Source: Lumbricus rubellus
Lineage: Eukaryota; Annelida; Clitellata; Crassiclitellata; Lumbricidae
Length of the DNA stretch: 64,000 nt
Assembly: GCA_945859605.1 (NCBI GenBank)
Contig: OX243825.1
Coordinates: 24,948,213-25,012,212, forward strand
Direction: 5' to 3'
The translations under genes and the position numbers were made by a program. A model generated the notes under the pieces. That model was not told where the DNA came from. It searched no databases and worked only from the letters and a program-made list of their open reading frames with translations. Shown here one piece after another: positions 35,265 to 45,640 of this stretch (its first letter is position 1; every line of letters starts with the position of its first letter).

Positions 35265-36545
35265 AAGAACTCTCACTCTTACCCAGGTGCTGGTGCAGAT
35301 ACTGATCATAATTTAGTTACGATGAATGTCTCACTAACCTTGAAGAATGTTAAGTATAAGAGCAGAAAGAGAATGTGGGACATTGAAAAACTCAAAGTGG
35401 TGGGACTAGAATGCGCATCTACAGTGGAGAAACAAATGGAAAAAGCAGGAATGGTGACAGTGGATGAAAGATGGGAGCAATTGAAAAATGAGGCAAAGAA
35501 AACAGTTTTGTACAAGAATTGGCATTCAGCCAAAAAAGACATGGGTGACAACTGAAATGTTAAAGAAAATGGAAGAAAGAAGGAAGGTCAAACATCAAAG
35601 CAATGAAACGGCAAAGTCAGAGTACGAACGACTGAACAATGATCTAAGAAGAGTTACTGAGAAAGCTAAAGAAAAAGTGGGAAGAACAACGCAAGACATT
35701 AGAGGAATTCCAGCAACTGGGAAGACATAAAAAAAAGTATACGAAAAGACAATAGAACTGACAAAGAAAGGTAGCCGAAAAAGTAACTCAGTGAAGGACT
35801 CAAATGGGAATCTGCTAACAGAGGAAAACGCGATAACAGACAGATGGAAAGAGTACATCGAAGAACTAACTACATGAGAAAGAAAACTTACAATAGACCA
35901 ACAGATGCCAAAATAAACAAAATTTGTGGAAAACCTGAGAATCCCGAGGAATGAGGAGAGAATATGACCTGATGAGAGAAGAAGTGAAAATGCAATTGAG
36001 AAATTAAATAATGATAAAACAGCATAGATGACATACATGTAGAGATGCTAAAGAACCTAGGAGAGAAAGCAACTACAGAAGTTATATCAATATGCCAACA
36101 GAATATGCATCTGTGGAGTGGCCAAGGGATTTCACACAAACGGTGATGACATCCATTCCAAAGAAGGCAAATGCTACAGAATGTAGCGACCACAGGTCAA
36201 TAAGCCTCACATCACATGCATCAAAGATAATGTTGAAAATATTGACAAGAAAGATGGAAGGTAAAGTAGAAGCAACAAAAGTGATTGGAGAAGACCAATT
36301 TTAATTCAGAAGAGGAAGAGGAGCGAGAGATGCAACTGGAGTTCTGAGATCATTGGGAGAGAGACGTATGCAGCATGGGAAGGACCTGTACATCTGCTTT
36401 GTGGATTATGAAAAGGCATTCGACAGAGTGAATTGGTGCAAACTCATGGAACCACTCAAAAAGATCGGAGTGGATTGGAAAGATAGAAGGCTGATACGGA
36501 ACCTGTATATGGAACAAACAGTGATGGTGAGGGTGCAGGGGTCAA
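35265..36545 (+). mobile_element. Decayed LINE, plus strand
   Basis: Broken + frames contain SYPGAGADTDHNLVTMNV (end of endonuclease), an RT linker with many Lys/Glu, SDHRSISLTSHASKIMLK, IGEDQF with FRRGRGARDATGV, and LYICFVDYEKAFDRVNW (RT active-site region). At least four stops or frame changes occur. The copy ends near 36545 before the YADD block, so it is truncated on both sides. Confidence 0.8.
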
Positions 36546-36580
36546 CTCACATTATGACGTGGAAAATATTGTTACATGTT

Positions 36581-36661
36581 ACAGTAGGGTGTTCCACGAT
36601 TCTTCTTCTGTAGTGTTCTGCACTAGAACACTAGAGAAGAAGAATCGTAGGACCCTACTGT
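36581..36661. mobile_element. 81-bp foldback element
   Basis: ACAGTAGGGT...GATTCTTCTTCT...TAGTGTTCT is followed by its imperfect inverse complement, ending ACCCTACTGT. It forms a near-complete hairpin with a loop of a few bases. It is small and non-coding. It sits at the 3' break of the LINE at 35265-36545. Confidence 0.65.
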
Positions 36662-36959
36662 TTAGGCTAACAGTATTCTCGTCTGTTGACAATGTTGCCT
36701 GCCTCTCAGAATGTCTTGACCTCAGTGCAGTCGTTTACATCGCATCTGATTTTTGGTTAGATTGATCTATTACTTCTGAGTTTCTGTTTATCGTCTTACC
36801 TGTGAGGTATCGGGCCAGGTGTCACGACAAACTGTTGTAGCCTACTTGAACTTGTTACATGTTTAACGGCACTACAAAAGATGATTAGTGTCGCCCACCT
36901 TCTTCATCCAGGCTTGGCATCTAAGAACCATTGTATTGCATTTCAGTAGAGTCGTCCAT

Positions 36960-37400
36960 GGGCTGAGAGCCCGTTGGTGAGGCGCTCATCTACTTTTCTT
37001 GGTCCATGCATTTATATTTTTCTTTCTTTTATCTCCTCCGTCCGGTCGCGCCGACGATGAGTTATTTACATGACGTTATTCGTCATATAAAAGTTTCTTG
37101 ATCCTTTTACCAGGCGGTGACCATTGATGCAGGCCTGTAGGCTAAGGAGGCCGTTTTGGGTCCTATCGGACCTCTTCCGCCCTTAGGTGTCCTTCCAGCA
37201 CCCGCCTACTGCGTTGGCCAGCTCTTTCAGGGCTCTTGGTGAGCCTGTCCACCTCGCGTGACGCATTAGGAGGCCAAGGCCGTCTCCCCTAATGGCATAG
37301 CCTCACCAAAGCATTCCCCTACTTGGCTGTTCACCCTCTCACCGCTATGAGGTGCAGGTCGGACTTTTATATAGCGCCTTTTAAATAGAGACGGCGGGGT
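36960..37400 (-). repeat. LINE-derived 3' repeat, copy 1
   Basis: It contains CGCGCCGACGATGAG, AAAGTTTCTTGATCC, CTCTTCCGCCCTTAGGTGTC and CTACTTGGCTGTTCACCCTC, shared with 37790-38105 and, inverted, with 38411-38660. The CGACGATGAG block also opens the LINE tail at 58268. It is divergent, with an expansion near 37200-37310. Confidence 0.6.
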
Positions 37401-37449
37401 TTAGGCCGAGAAGAGGTACGAGCGATCAGATTTTGAACCTACGACAACC

Positions 37450-37534
37450 TCATCGATACTACAGGAATTCACAGTAGTATCGATGATGAGGTACGGGATT
37501 ACGCCGGCTGGAAAATTCCTGTAGTATCGATGAT
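37450..37534. repeat. 19-bp perfect inverted repeat
   Basis: CATCGATACTACAGGAATT at 37450-37468 is inverted at 37516-37534. A partial extra copy, AGTAGTATCGATGATGAGG, lies between. It could be the ends of a tiny foldback sequence. Confidence 0.7.
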
Positions 37535-37585
37535 TCATTTAACAAAATGAATTTTTCTTTACTCTATATAAAGGAATAAATGCCT

Positions 37586-37762
37586 TTAATAAAATGAACA
37601 CAAAATCTGATTTCACGAAAGGGCTTAAAGGCTTACTATAATAAAATGAGCACAAATATGATTTCACGAAAGGGTTTAAAGAAATAAACGTCCATAATAA
37701 AATTAACACAAAATCTGATTTCACGAAAGGGCTTAAAGGAGTAAATGACCATAATAAAATGG
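37586..37762. repeat. Tandem repeat, about 52-57 bp unit, just over 3 copies
   Basis: Units begin AATAAAATGAACACAAAATC and contain GATTTCACGAAAGGGCTTAA, starting near 37586, 37638, 37694 and 37751 (last one partial). Each unit carries AATAAAA. Confidence 0.85.
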
Positions 37763-37826
37763 TCTAATTAAATTTCTCTTCCGTCAAGCGCATGCTGACG
37801 ATGAGGCCTTTACAAGACGTCTCCAA

Positions 37827-38660
37827 GTTGCTCTGTCTCTGGTCTTATCCACTGCTCTTCATAATGTCCAAGCCCTTCTGTGAAGGAGCAACGTAGTTAT
37901 CTGTATTCATATTTGTTTCAGTCATGTAAAGGTTTCTTGGTCCTATACCAGAGGGTGACCAATCCTCTCCTGGCAGGGTAAGGAGGTCGTCGGGCCCTTA
38001 TGGCCTCTTCCGCCCTTATGTGTCCTTCCAACACCCACCTCACCAGGCTATTCCCTACTTGGCTGTTCACCCTCCCACCGCGGTCAGGTGCAGGTAGGAC
38101 TTTGGGACTCGTCTAATGCCATTGTTGCATTGCGAAATATAGCCCGGGTATAAAAGGATACTCGAGACTTCCGGAAAGCGGAATTGATCGAGACCATTCA
38201 TGTTGCAGATGAAGAAGCTAACAATGTCAATATGGAGGAGCTGCGGAAAATGTGAATAGTTTGCTCGTCGCGCCTGTTCCGGATAGGCCTATTAAAGCTC
38301 CAATCCAAGCACCGAGTAAACTTCTCCAAAGAAATGGTATAATGTTGATACAGTATCGTTGAAAAGGAAGGCTTTGCTGGTGAGGTCTGAAATTAATTCT
38401 TTTCAGATTGGTGGTGGGAGGGTGAACAGCCAAGTAGGGAATAGCCTGGTGAGGTGGGTGTTGAAAGGACACCTAAGGGCGGAAGAGGCCTTAAGGGCCC
38501 GACGACCTCCTTACCCTGCCAGGAGAGGATTGGTATAGGACCAAGAAACCTTTACATGACTGAAACAAATATGAATACAGATAACTACGTTAACGGGGCT
38601 CCTTCACAGAAGGGCTTGGACATTATGAAGAGCAGTGGATAAGACCAGAGACAGAGCAAC
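37827..38660. repeat. Inverted repeat, 250-bp arms around 330 bp
   Basis: Arm 1 (37827-38081) and arm 2 (38411-38660) are inverse complements over about 250 bp, with small indels (for example an extra AACGGGG in arm 2). On the minus strand arm 1 continues leftward into the codons and stop of a LINE C-terminus near 37780-37830 (ending LVKASSSA). Both arms derive from the LINE 3' repeat at 36960-37400. Confidence 0.8.
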
Positions 38661-39251
38661 AAACAAAAAAGACCGTCAACGATAAATTAGAATCGTTGAA
38701 GTCGAAGGTTTCGAGAATTTTTAGAAAAATGGATAAAAATAAGTTCGAACTTCGAGAGACCGCAACAGTCATAGATACACGATCGATGGAATCAGAGGGA
38801 TTGATGCCACATTTTTTCTCAATGCCGTAAGGCCACATGTAGTCTGTTAGCGAAAAATCGTGGGGTAGGATATTAAATCAGGAGAAGTTGTAGCGGCCGA
38901 GCCTAATAAATGAGATCATCTTAGACGCAACCGATGTGAGTGAACGCGAAAGATAAAATGTTGGAGTCTATGGAAAGTTTCCAGATGCGCGGTAGTAATT
39001 GGAGATTCAGAGCCGCAATGTTGGTAATATACAAAACGTTCGTACATTTCACTTCCTGAATATTTAGCCAATAAAAAAGCTATTAATAATCTGAAAAACG
39101 ATGACGACGAATGTTTCAAGTGGTGTATTACTAGAGCTTTGAACCCCATTGATAAACACCCGGAAAGAATCACAAGAGATTTAATAGAACAATCTGAGAA
39201 GCTGGATTGGAGAGGTATCAAATCCCCGATTGCTGTTGATGCTAATAATAA

Positions 39252-39871
39252 TCTATATAAATAAAAATGAAACTTTCCAACAGTTTGCAATGAGTGTTCT
39301 CGAAAACTGACGGCCCAATTGCCTTGAAAATTTTACAAAATCTTCCATTCCAATAGAACCGTGTTGTATTACGCTTTTTTCCGAAAAAACCGCAATCTTT
39401 TCCACAAAAAGAGAACTTTGAAATCCGTTCGACCGCCATTTGCAAATTATACACTTCCATGTGGGTTGCCAGATTTCGGAAACGTTTTTGTCGCGACATC
39501 ACGTTGTAAAGTCGCCCAAAAGTCGCGAGATGACCAACTTCGACCAGGGTTGCCCAAAGGTCGACCAAAAGTCGCGATAGCGCATATGTCGCTGTCGGGA
39601 AGTAACGGTGTGAGGGAAGAAAGGAGGGAGCTGGACGAAGAGGGAGGGGAGGGACCGGAGGGGAGGGATGGAGAAGGGAGAGATGCAGGGAGGCAGAGGG
39701 AGGGAGGGGAATTGGACTGAGAGGGAAAGGGCGGAGGGGCAGGGGGAGAAAGAGGAAAGGGAGGGCGGAAGAGGGGGACGGGGAGAGGAGGGGACGGGGG
39801 AGGGAAGGGGAGGGGAGGAGAGGGTGAGGACGGTCTTTCTGCCACAGCAACGCGTGGCCGGGTACAGCTAG
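39252..39871 (+). mobile_element. 620-bp non-autonomous Helitron
   Basis: The 5' end TCTATATAAATAAAAATG and 3' end GGGTACAGCTAG are typical Helitron termini. It is inserted between A (39251) and T (39872) with no target duplication. A GCCAC...GTGGC hairpin lies about 12 bp before the terminal CTAG. It splits the polymerase N-terminal region. No Rep/helicase is encoded. Confidence 0.88.
39600..39835 (+). repeat. Polypurine G-rich tract inside the Helitron
   Basis: About 235 bp of almost uninterrupted G and A in irregular GGGAGG/GGGGAGG units lies on +. Many G3-G5 runs give quadruplex and triplex potential. Apparent proline/serine-rich open frames on the minus strand are by-products of this composition. 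Confidence 0.85.
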
Positions 39872-40109
39872 TTATAAATAAGTTTGAGCGTAACAATAAC
39901 GTTAGCGTTAACGTATTCGGCTATGAAAACTCATTATACATATTGAAGCACGAAAGCATTATCTACTGCTTATTTCCGACGGTGAAAAGAAGCATTACTG
40001 TTGGATCAAGAACTTTAACAAATTGTTGAATTCGCGAACAGAAAAATCACATAATTCAACGCACTATTGTAGAAGATGTTTAACATAGATTTGACGAGTC
40101 ATGAATTCT

Positions 40110-40795
40110 CGTCTCTTGATTATTATACATGTTTTTATTGCATGTGTTTATGTAGCGCATTTTAATGCCCTGCCTAGGTTCCCTTGGAATTAGTCATCTA
40201 ACCCCCACACACACCCTCCAAGCAGATCTCTGTGGTAGGTACCGCCCGACAAAGCTCCATTGTTTTAGTATTAATTACCCTGCCCCAGCCGTCCGCATAT
40301 AAAGACCCCCAGCCTCAAAGAGCCGCTGGAATGAAGACGAATATTTTATCCACGGAAGTTAATAGTTTCAAGACCTGGTCGTTCAACTAGTGGATAAGGA
40401 ACCCCCTGAGATCCCTCTGAGCTCTCAGTCGAAGATCGGCAGTCACGACCGACTGGCCGTAAGAAGGAGGAAGAGCGAGAGGTCGGCGGTTAATCGAGGA
40501 CGAGAAGACGTCTGCTGCGTCGTCCAGTTTCTACCCCAGTTGCTTCCCGTCTCTGCTTCGTCGGCAGAGGAAACATGCCTGTCGACGGCCTCTTCCCACC
40601 TCCACCGTCCCGTCTGAAGGAAGACAGCCCACTCCCCGTTCGTCTGATGGAATACAACCACTGCCCCGTCTGAAGCAAAAGACAGTCCACCCCCCCCCCC
40701 CCGTTCGTCTGAAGAGAGACTTCTGCCCCCGTTCGTCTGAGTCATCGTCGTTCCTGCTTACGGCAGCAAGACGCCCAACGAATATTCCAGAACCA
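40110..40795 (+). mobile_element. LTR-like insertion in the polymerase gene
   Basis: The polymerase reading stops after about 40110 and resumes near 40800. The roughly 0.65 kb between is unrelated, GC-richer and non-coding, with a TATA-like CATATAAAGA at 40298. TGTTTATGTAGCGC (near 40146) and TTACGGCAGCA (near 40760) could be the TG...CA ends of a solo LTR. I found no clean target duplication, so the type is tentative. Confidence 0.4.
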
Positions 40796-40892
40796 TGCTA
40801 AGTTTTAAACTTTATTTGAAATCGATGAGAGTACCATTTATCGTCTTTGCTGATTATGAATGTTTCATTAAACCGATCGATACATGCCAACA

Positions 40893-41182
40893 CTCCGCAA
40901 ACGAATGACCCCCGCCTACTCCTCGTGCATCGACATTTTATCCGTAAGGGCGTCATCTTCCATCATCGAGGGACTACTCTTGGCAGCGTCACCGTGTTTG
41001 CGAGCGATGTCAACTGTCGTCGCTCTACTCTATCGACGCAACCTCGTCCAGAGACTCATCGAAATTACATTTAACACCCGGCCAGCGCAAAGAGCGCCTC
41101 TGAGTAGTTACTTGTATCTTGAAGAGGCGCTATATAAATTCTCAGAATGAATGAATGAATGAATGAATGAACCCCATCCTAG
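40893..41182 (+). mobile_element. CR1-like LINE tail inserted in the polymerase exonuclease domain
   Basis: It ends GAGCGCCTCTGAGTAGTTAC, GAAGAGGCGCTATATAAATT and a (GAAT)n tail (41146-41170). The polymerase reading breaks at about 40892 and resumes at about 41183, so this roughly 290-bp tail is the interrupter. Confidence 0.8.
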
Positions 41183-42862
41183 CACATCTTACACCAATAA
41201 GTACCAAAAACATACGCCTAGCTCGTTTTGTTATTACATAAAATGCTTCTACGACAGCGTTTTTTCCCAAGAGCTTACCGCTGAAAACGAAGACGATGAT
41301 GTCGCCCAGGTATTCGTGGAGAGTCTCGAGGAAAATGTAAAACGAATATACAACGAGTTTAAATTTCCTAAGACGATGATATACACCGAGAAAGACGCAA
41401 AGAGCTTCAACGAAGCTGCTAACTGTCATATCTGCGGAGGAGAGTTGGGTAAAGATCAAGTTAGAGATCACTGCCATTTAAGCGGTAAATTCAGAGGCGT
41501 CGCTCATAACAGCTGTAATTTCAATTATAAAGTCCCAAAGTTTTTCCCTGTAGTATTTCATAATCTATCCGGACACTACTTCAATTTATTTGTAAAGAAA
41601 TTGCGAGGCGAACACGGGGATAAAATCAATTGCATTCCTAATAACGAAGAAAAGTACGTATCTTTTAGCAGAGAGACCGTAGTCGATAAGTTTGTAAATA
41701 AAGAAGGAAAAGTGATTACCGTCAAGAGATAACGCTTTAACGAAAATTTTAGATTCATGCCCTCAAGTCTCGACGCGTTATCGAAGAATCTTCGTGAAAA
41801 TCAGTGTAAGAATTTTAAAAATATTTTAAAGGTGAACTCAGAAAATGCGTTTACCCGTATGATTACGTCGATGGTGTTGAAAAATTAAACGAAACCGACC
41901 GAATTGCCACCGAAGCATAACTTCTATTCTAAACTAAACGATTCAGATATCAGCGATGAAGATTACGAGCACGCGAGAACGGTATGGAATAAATTAGTTT
42001 GTAAAAATATCACCACCTGTTCAATTTTTCGGATGTTCTTTTATTAGCAGATGTATTCAAAACTGTAGAGACGTCTGTATTCATGCCCTCGAGTCTCGAC
42101 GCGTTATCGAACGAAGAATCTTCGTGAAGATCAGTGTAAGAATTTCAAGAAATTACGTCGATGGTGTTGAAAAATTAAACTACAACCTAGATCCCGCGTG
42201 GTATTACACTTCTTCTGCAGCGTTAAAGTCGACTGATGCAGAGTTGGAGTTGATGAGCGACTAAGATATATTACTGATGATTAAGCAGGGAATAAGAGGT
42301 GGAGTCAGCACGATTTCGAATCAATACGCGAAAGCGAACAACGAGCACATGGGAGAAGATTTCGATCGTAGCCCGCCTTCAGTATTCATCCTATATCTAC
42401 ACGCGAACAACTTGTACGGATGGCCCGGGATGGGCCGTTACCGACTCACGAGTTTAAATGGATGAGCGATAATAACGAATTGAATGATTGGAGAAGCGTT
42501 ACCGAACGTGATGGGGTGGGGGGTGTGTTAAAAGTTGATTTAGAATATCCTAAGGAATTACACGAGCTGCTTAGCGATTATTCTCTAGCTTCTGAGAGTA
42601 TAAAACCCGCAGGATCGGACGTGATGAAACTAATTCCAAATTTAAACGATAAAAAGAAGTGCGTTGTTCATTACGGTAATTTAAAGTTGTACGAAAGTCT
42701 CGGATTGAAAATCGTTAAAATACATTGAGTGATAATATATATTCGAAGAAAGCGCTTGGCTGAAATATCGATCTGAATACGGAATTGAGAACGAGAGCTA
42801 CTAACGATTTTGAGAAAGACTTTTTCATGGCTGATGAACAATAGCGTCTTCCACAAGACCAG

Positions 42863-43380
42863 GGAATGTATCGAGAATCGAGTTGGTAAGCGATGAGAAG
42901 GAAGCTAATTAAGCTCGCGGTGAAAACTAACTACGTCGAACCATTTTCAACGATAATCTCATCGTCGTTCACATGAAAAAGACCAAGTTGTTCTATAACT
43001 TCCCGATATATCTAGGAATGTGCATATTAGACTCAGGTATGGAATGTATCGAGTTGGTAAGCGATGAGAAGGAAGCTATTAAGCTCGCGGTGAAAACTAA
43101 TTACGTCGAACCATTTTCAACGATAATCTCATCGTCGTTCACATGAAAAAGACCAAGTTGTTCTATAACTTCCCGATATATCTAGGAATGTGCATATTAG
43201 ACTCAGGTATGGAATGTATCGAGTTGGTAAGCGATGAGAAGGAAGCTATTAAGCTCGCGGTGAAAACTAATTACGTCGAACCATTTTCAACGATAATCTC
43301 ATCGTCGTTCACATGAAAAAGACCAAGTTGTTCTATAACTTTCCGATATATCTAGGAATGTGCATATTAGACTCGGGTAA
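42863..43380 (+). repeat. Tandem triplication of a 170-bp polymerase segment
   Basis: GGAATGTATCGAG...GACTCAGGTAT repeats at 42863, 43041 and 43211. Copies 2 and 3 are both 170 bp and differ at about two positions. Copy 1 is 178 bp, with an extra AATCGAGT. As 170 is not a multiple of three, each repeat shifts the frame. Confidence 0.92.
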
Positions 43381-43989
43381 GACTTTAATGTACGATTTCA
43401 ATTATAATTACATCAAGACGATTGATGATACGAAGATAGGGCTAAGATATTATTCACAGATACGGATTCGTTGGCGTACGAAATAAAGACCGACGATTTT
43501 TACGCCGATATCGCCGACGACGTTCTAAGTACATTCGATACGAGCGACTACCCGGTATAGAAACGGGTGTGACTAAGAAAAATCAAGGACGAGGCGGCAG
43601 GTAAACAAATCGAAGAATTCTTGGGTTTGCGATCCAAGTTGTAATCGTACAGGATGTCGGGTGAAGACTATAAGAATTGTAACGGTATGAAGAAGAACGT
43701 CGTTAAGAAAACGATAACCAACGACGATTATAAAAACTGCGTGTTTACGAAAAGAAAACAGTTGAGACCAATGAACGTTATTCGAGCGTCAAGACGGCTC
43801 CTGAAAACCTAGGTGGATTTTCGTAGGATTTCAAACCGATCGAAGAAGTAAATAAAGTCGCGATGTCCACCGACGAGTCGACGACGATAAACGAATGATA
43901 ATGGAAGAATCGCAGCAACCGGGGTTATAGCGGATAACGCGGGTTTCGCTACTCGTCAAGCATATCTTACTCAAAAACCAACGGCTAAG

Positions 43990-44265
43990 GAAACGTTTAG
44001 TTTTTGTCGTACCCCTTAAACATATTTTCTGATTCTGCGAGGATTACAATAAAATGGTGTATGGTTTTAAGTACACGCAAATCGGACGACGACACTAATT
44101 TTAGACTCGCAGCGGCGGATGCTGGAAAAGTCGACGTTGTTAAAATCTCGTGGTTTATACCGCACGTTACTCCTGCGGATATCGAGAAAATGAAATTGTA
44201 CAAACTATCGAATCGAACGCATCGGTCCCCTTTGCCTATCGAGCGCGCCAATGCGATACTATAAT
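43990..44265 (+). pseudogene. Capsid-like gene fragment of the virus-like element
   Basis: The + frames read EDYNKMVYGFKYT then, after a frame change near 44075, RKSDDDTNFRLAAADAG and VVKISWFIPHVTPADIEK. The pattern recalls the middle/C-terminal part of double-jelly-roll-type major capsid proteins of adintovirus-like elements. That match is from memory of the family, not a search. The opposite-strand fragment at 54250-54617 may be the N-terminal part of a similar gene. Confidence 0.45.
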
Positions 44266-44274
44266 GGTTCCTCT

Positions 44275-44970
44275 ATCGACTAATTTTAGCTGGCAGACGT
44301 CAAGACGGCTCCTGAAAACCTAGGTGGATTGTCGCAGGATTTCAAACCGATCGAAGCGGTGACCAAGTACATAACCCATCTATTTTCGATCATTGTAACC
44401 TCAAAAACATGTACGTGATGATGAATCCAGAGAAATCTCCAGCCGTTGACTACGACTACGTTTCCCAGCCAGAAATTTCCAAGAGCCTATTTTCGAGAGC
44501 GAACGCGGCGGCTTTCAGCGAAAAGTTCTATGGAATGGATCAACCGATCACGCAAAGCAGCATCACACCAGCGCTCATGGTAAACGCAAGGTTACGGGGT
44601 TATAATTTCGGATAAGTTGCTAAACCTCCGATCCAACGGACAGAAAATGAGCGTGTTGTACTAAACGCCCGTATGAAAATACGGTTCTTGTTTAAAGAAA
44701 ATTTGTACTATATAAAATTAAGCTGCCAGAGTTGCAAAAGTTAGCGAAAGAGAATAAGATTAGAGGAGCCGCTCAGCTCAACAAACCGGAACTGATAGCG
44801 CTGCTGATCGAGAAAGGATTGATTCCCGAGGACGCCTCCCTAGTAGGTAAACCGGAATTATCCAGAAAAGAATATCAGCAAGAGTATTAGAAAGATCGTC
44901 GGAAAGAATGTAAAGTTGCTGGCGATGGTAAATACGATAGATTGAAAACTATTAGAAACAACCCGTAATT
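44275..44970 (+). pseudogene. Small genes of the virus-like element, unassigned
   Basis: A 68-codon + frame (44409-44615) ends ALMVNARLRGYNFG. From about 44720 a frame reads LPELQKLAKENKIRGAAQLN and KPELIALLIEKG, a SAP/Rho-N-like helix-turn-helix motif, then a stop and more basic sequence. 44299-44356 repeats 43788-43845. I recognise no catalytic function. Confidence 0.4.
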
Positions 44971-44974
44971 GCGT

Positions 44975-45640
44975 ATCTTTTTCTCCATACTTTTCCGTTG
45001 GTAATAAGAGCGATATTCTGCCGCCGTTCACGAGTCTATCCGCTATGTATTTAATAAGTTTGTTGTCGGTCGTGCATTACATCTCTGCCACCAGTTGAGC
45101 TGCCCGACGTTGCCGACTCTCTTGACACACAAATAGACGGTCCGGTTGTAAGTCTACAATTCGGGGATAATGTGCAGCCGCTATAGCTCCAGCCGCACCT
45201 TCAAACCAATATACATGTATAATACCGCTCATCGTATTTCTCACTAGACAGAGATCCTGCGTGGTCGAGTGGGTTGTAGCCCGCTCGCCACGCCGGCGGC
45301 CCGGGTTCGATTCCCGGTCAGAGATTAATTTCTCGGATCTTTACTGCGGGTGACTCGGTCGCAATATAAACGTGGAGTGTGAGGTTGTACTCTGCCTCCG
45401 ACACTAATCATCTTCGATATGAAACAGTGTCGTTAAGCCCGAATACAACAACATTTCTCACTAGACTACCCAATACTGCGGTATCTTTACACCATAATTG
45501 ACAGTCAGACCTTGCGCTTTGGCAAAGTCGTCGGGATATTTCAGCAAACCCAGCATCATCTGACACGGGTGTACACTAGCTGACTCGTTAATTACCACCA
45601 GAAACCGTGGTTGTAGAGGTGGTCAACACCGACGACCGAC
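44975..45640 (-). pseudogene. Minus-strand gene remnant of the virus-like element, split by a SINE
   Basis: The minus strand reads FLVVINESASVHPCQMMLGL and LTVNYGVKIPQYW (45640-45470). After the SINE it continues MSGIIHVYWFEGAAGAIAAA and VDLQPDRLFVCQ, then DNKLIKYIADRLVNGG. The coding character is clear but I cannot name the protein. It is convergent with the + genes to its left. Confidence 0.4.
45250..45452 (+). mobile_element. Full-length tRNA-derived SINE with 14-bp target duplication
   Basis: Direct repeats ATTTCTCACTAGAC lie at 45236-45249 and 45453-45466. The head contains an A-box-like GCGTGGTCGAGTGGG and a B box GGGTTCGATTCCC spaced as in a tRNA. The tail ends AAGCCCGAATACAACAAC. It differs from the SINE at 7121 and 10860. 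The body is too long and too altered to be a tRNA gene. Confidence 0.93.

Larger units (their letters stand above)
38640..43920 (+). pseudogene. Type-B DNA polymerase of a virus-like (Polinton/adintovirus-like) element, heavily broken
   Basis: The blocks run in order on +. An N-terminal region lies at 38640-39251, including DDECFKWCITRALNP at about 39101, and at 39872-40110, ending in a zinc-ribbon-like HYCRRC. The exonuclease box VFADYECF (Asp and Glu present) is at about 40849. A CHICG...DHCH...C..CN zinc-binding domain lies in the open frame 41163-41732. The polymerase palm follows: motif A at about 42391-42420 reads YLHANNLYGW, with His where the catalytic Asp is expected. Motif C reads TDTDS at about 43458, intact. 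Insertions at 39252, about 40110 and 40893, a 170-bp triplication, and many stops and frame changes make it non-functional. Protein-primed genome replication is family knowledge. Confidence 0.85.

Noticed and set aside
39242..39896. Long proline/serine/leucine-rich open frames on the minus strand
   Set aside because: They are by-products of the polypurine tract inside the Helitron. All three frames are open because the composition lacks stops.
45250..45325. tRNA gene
   Set aside because: It has A- and B-box-like motifs, but it is the head of a 203-bp SINE with a target duplication, and its arms do not all pair.
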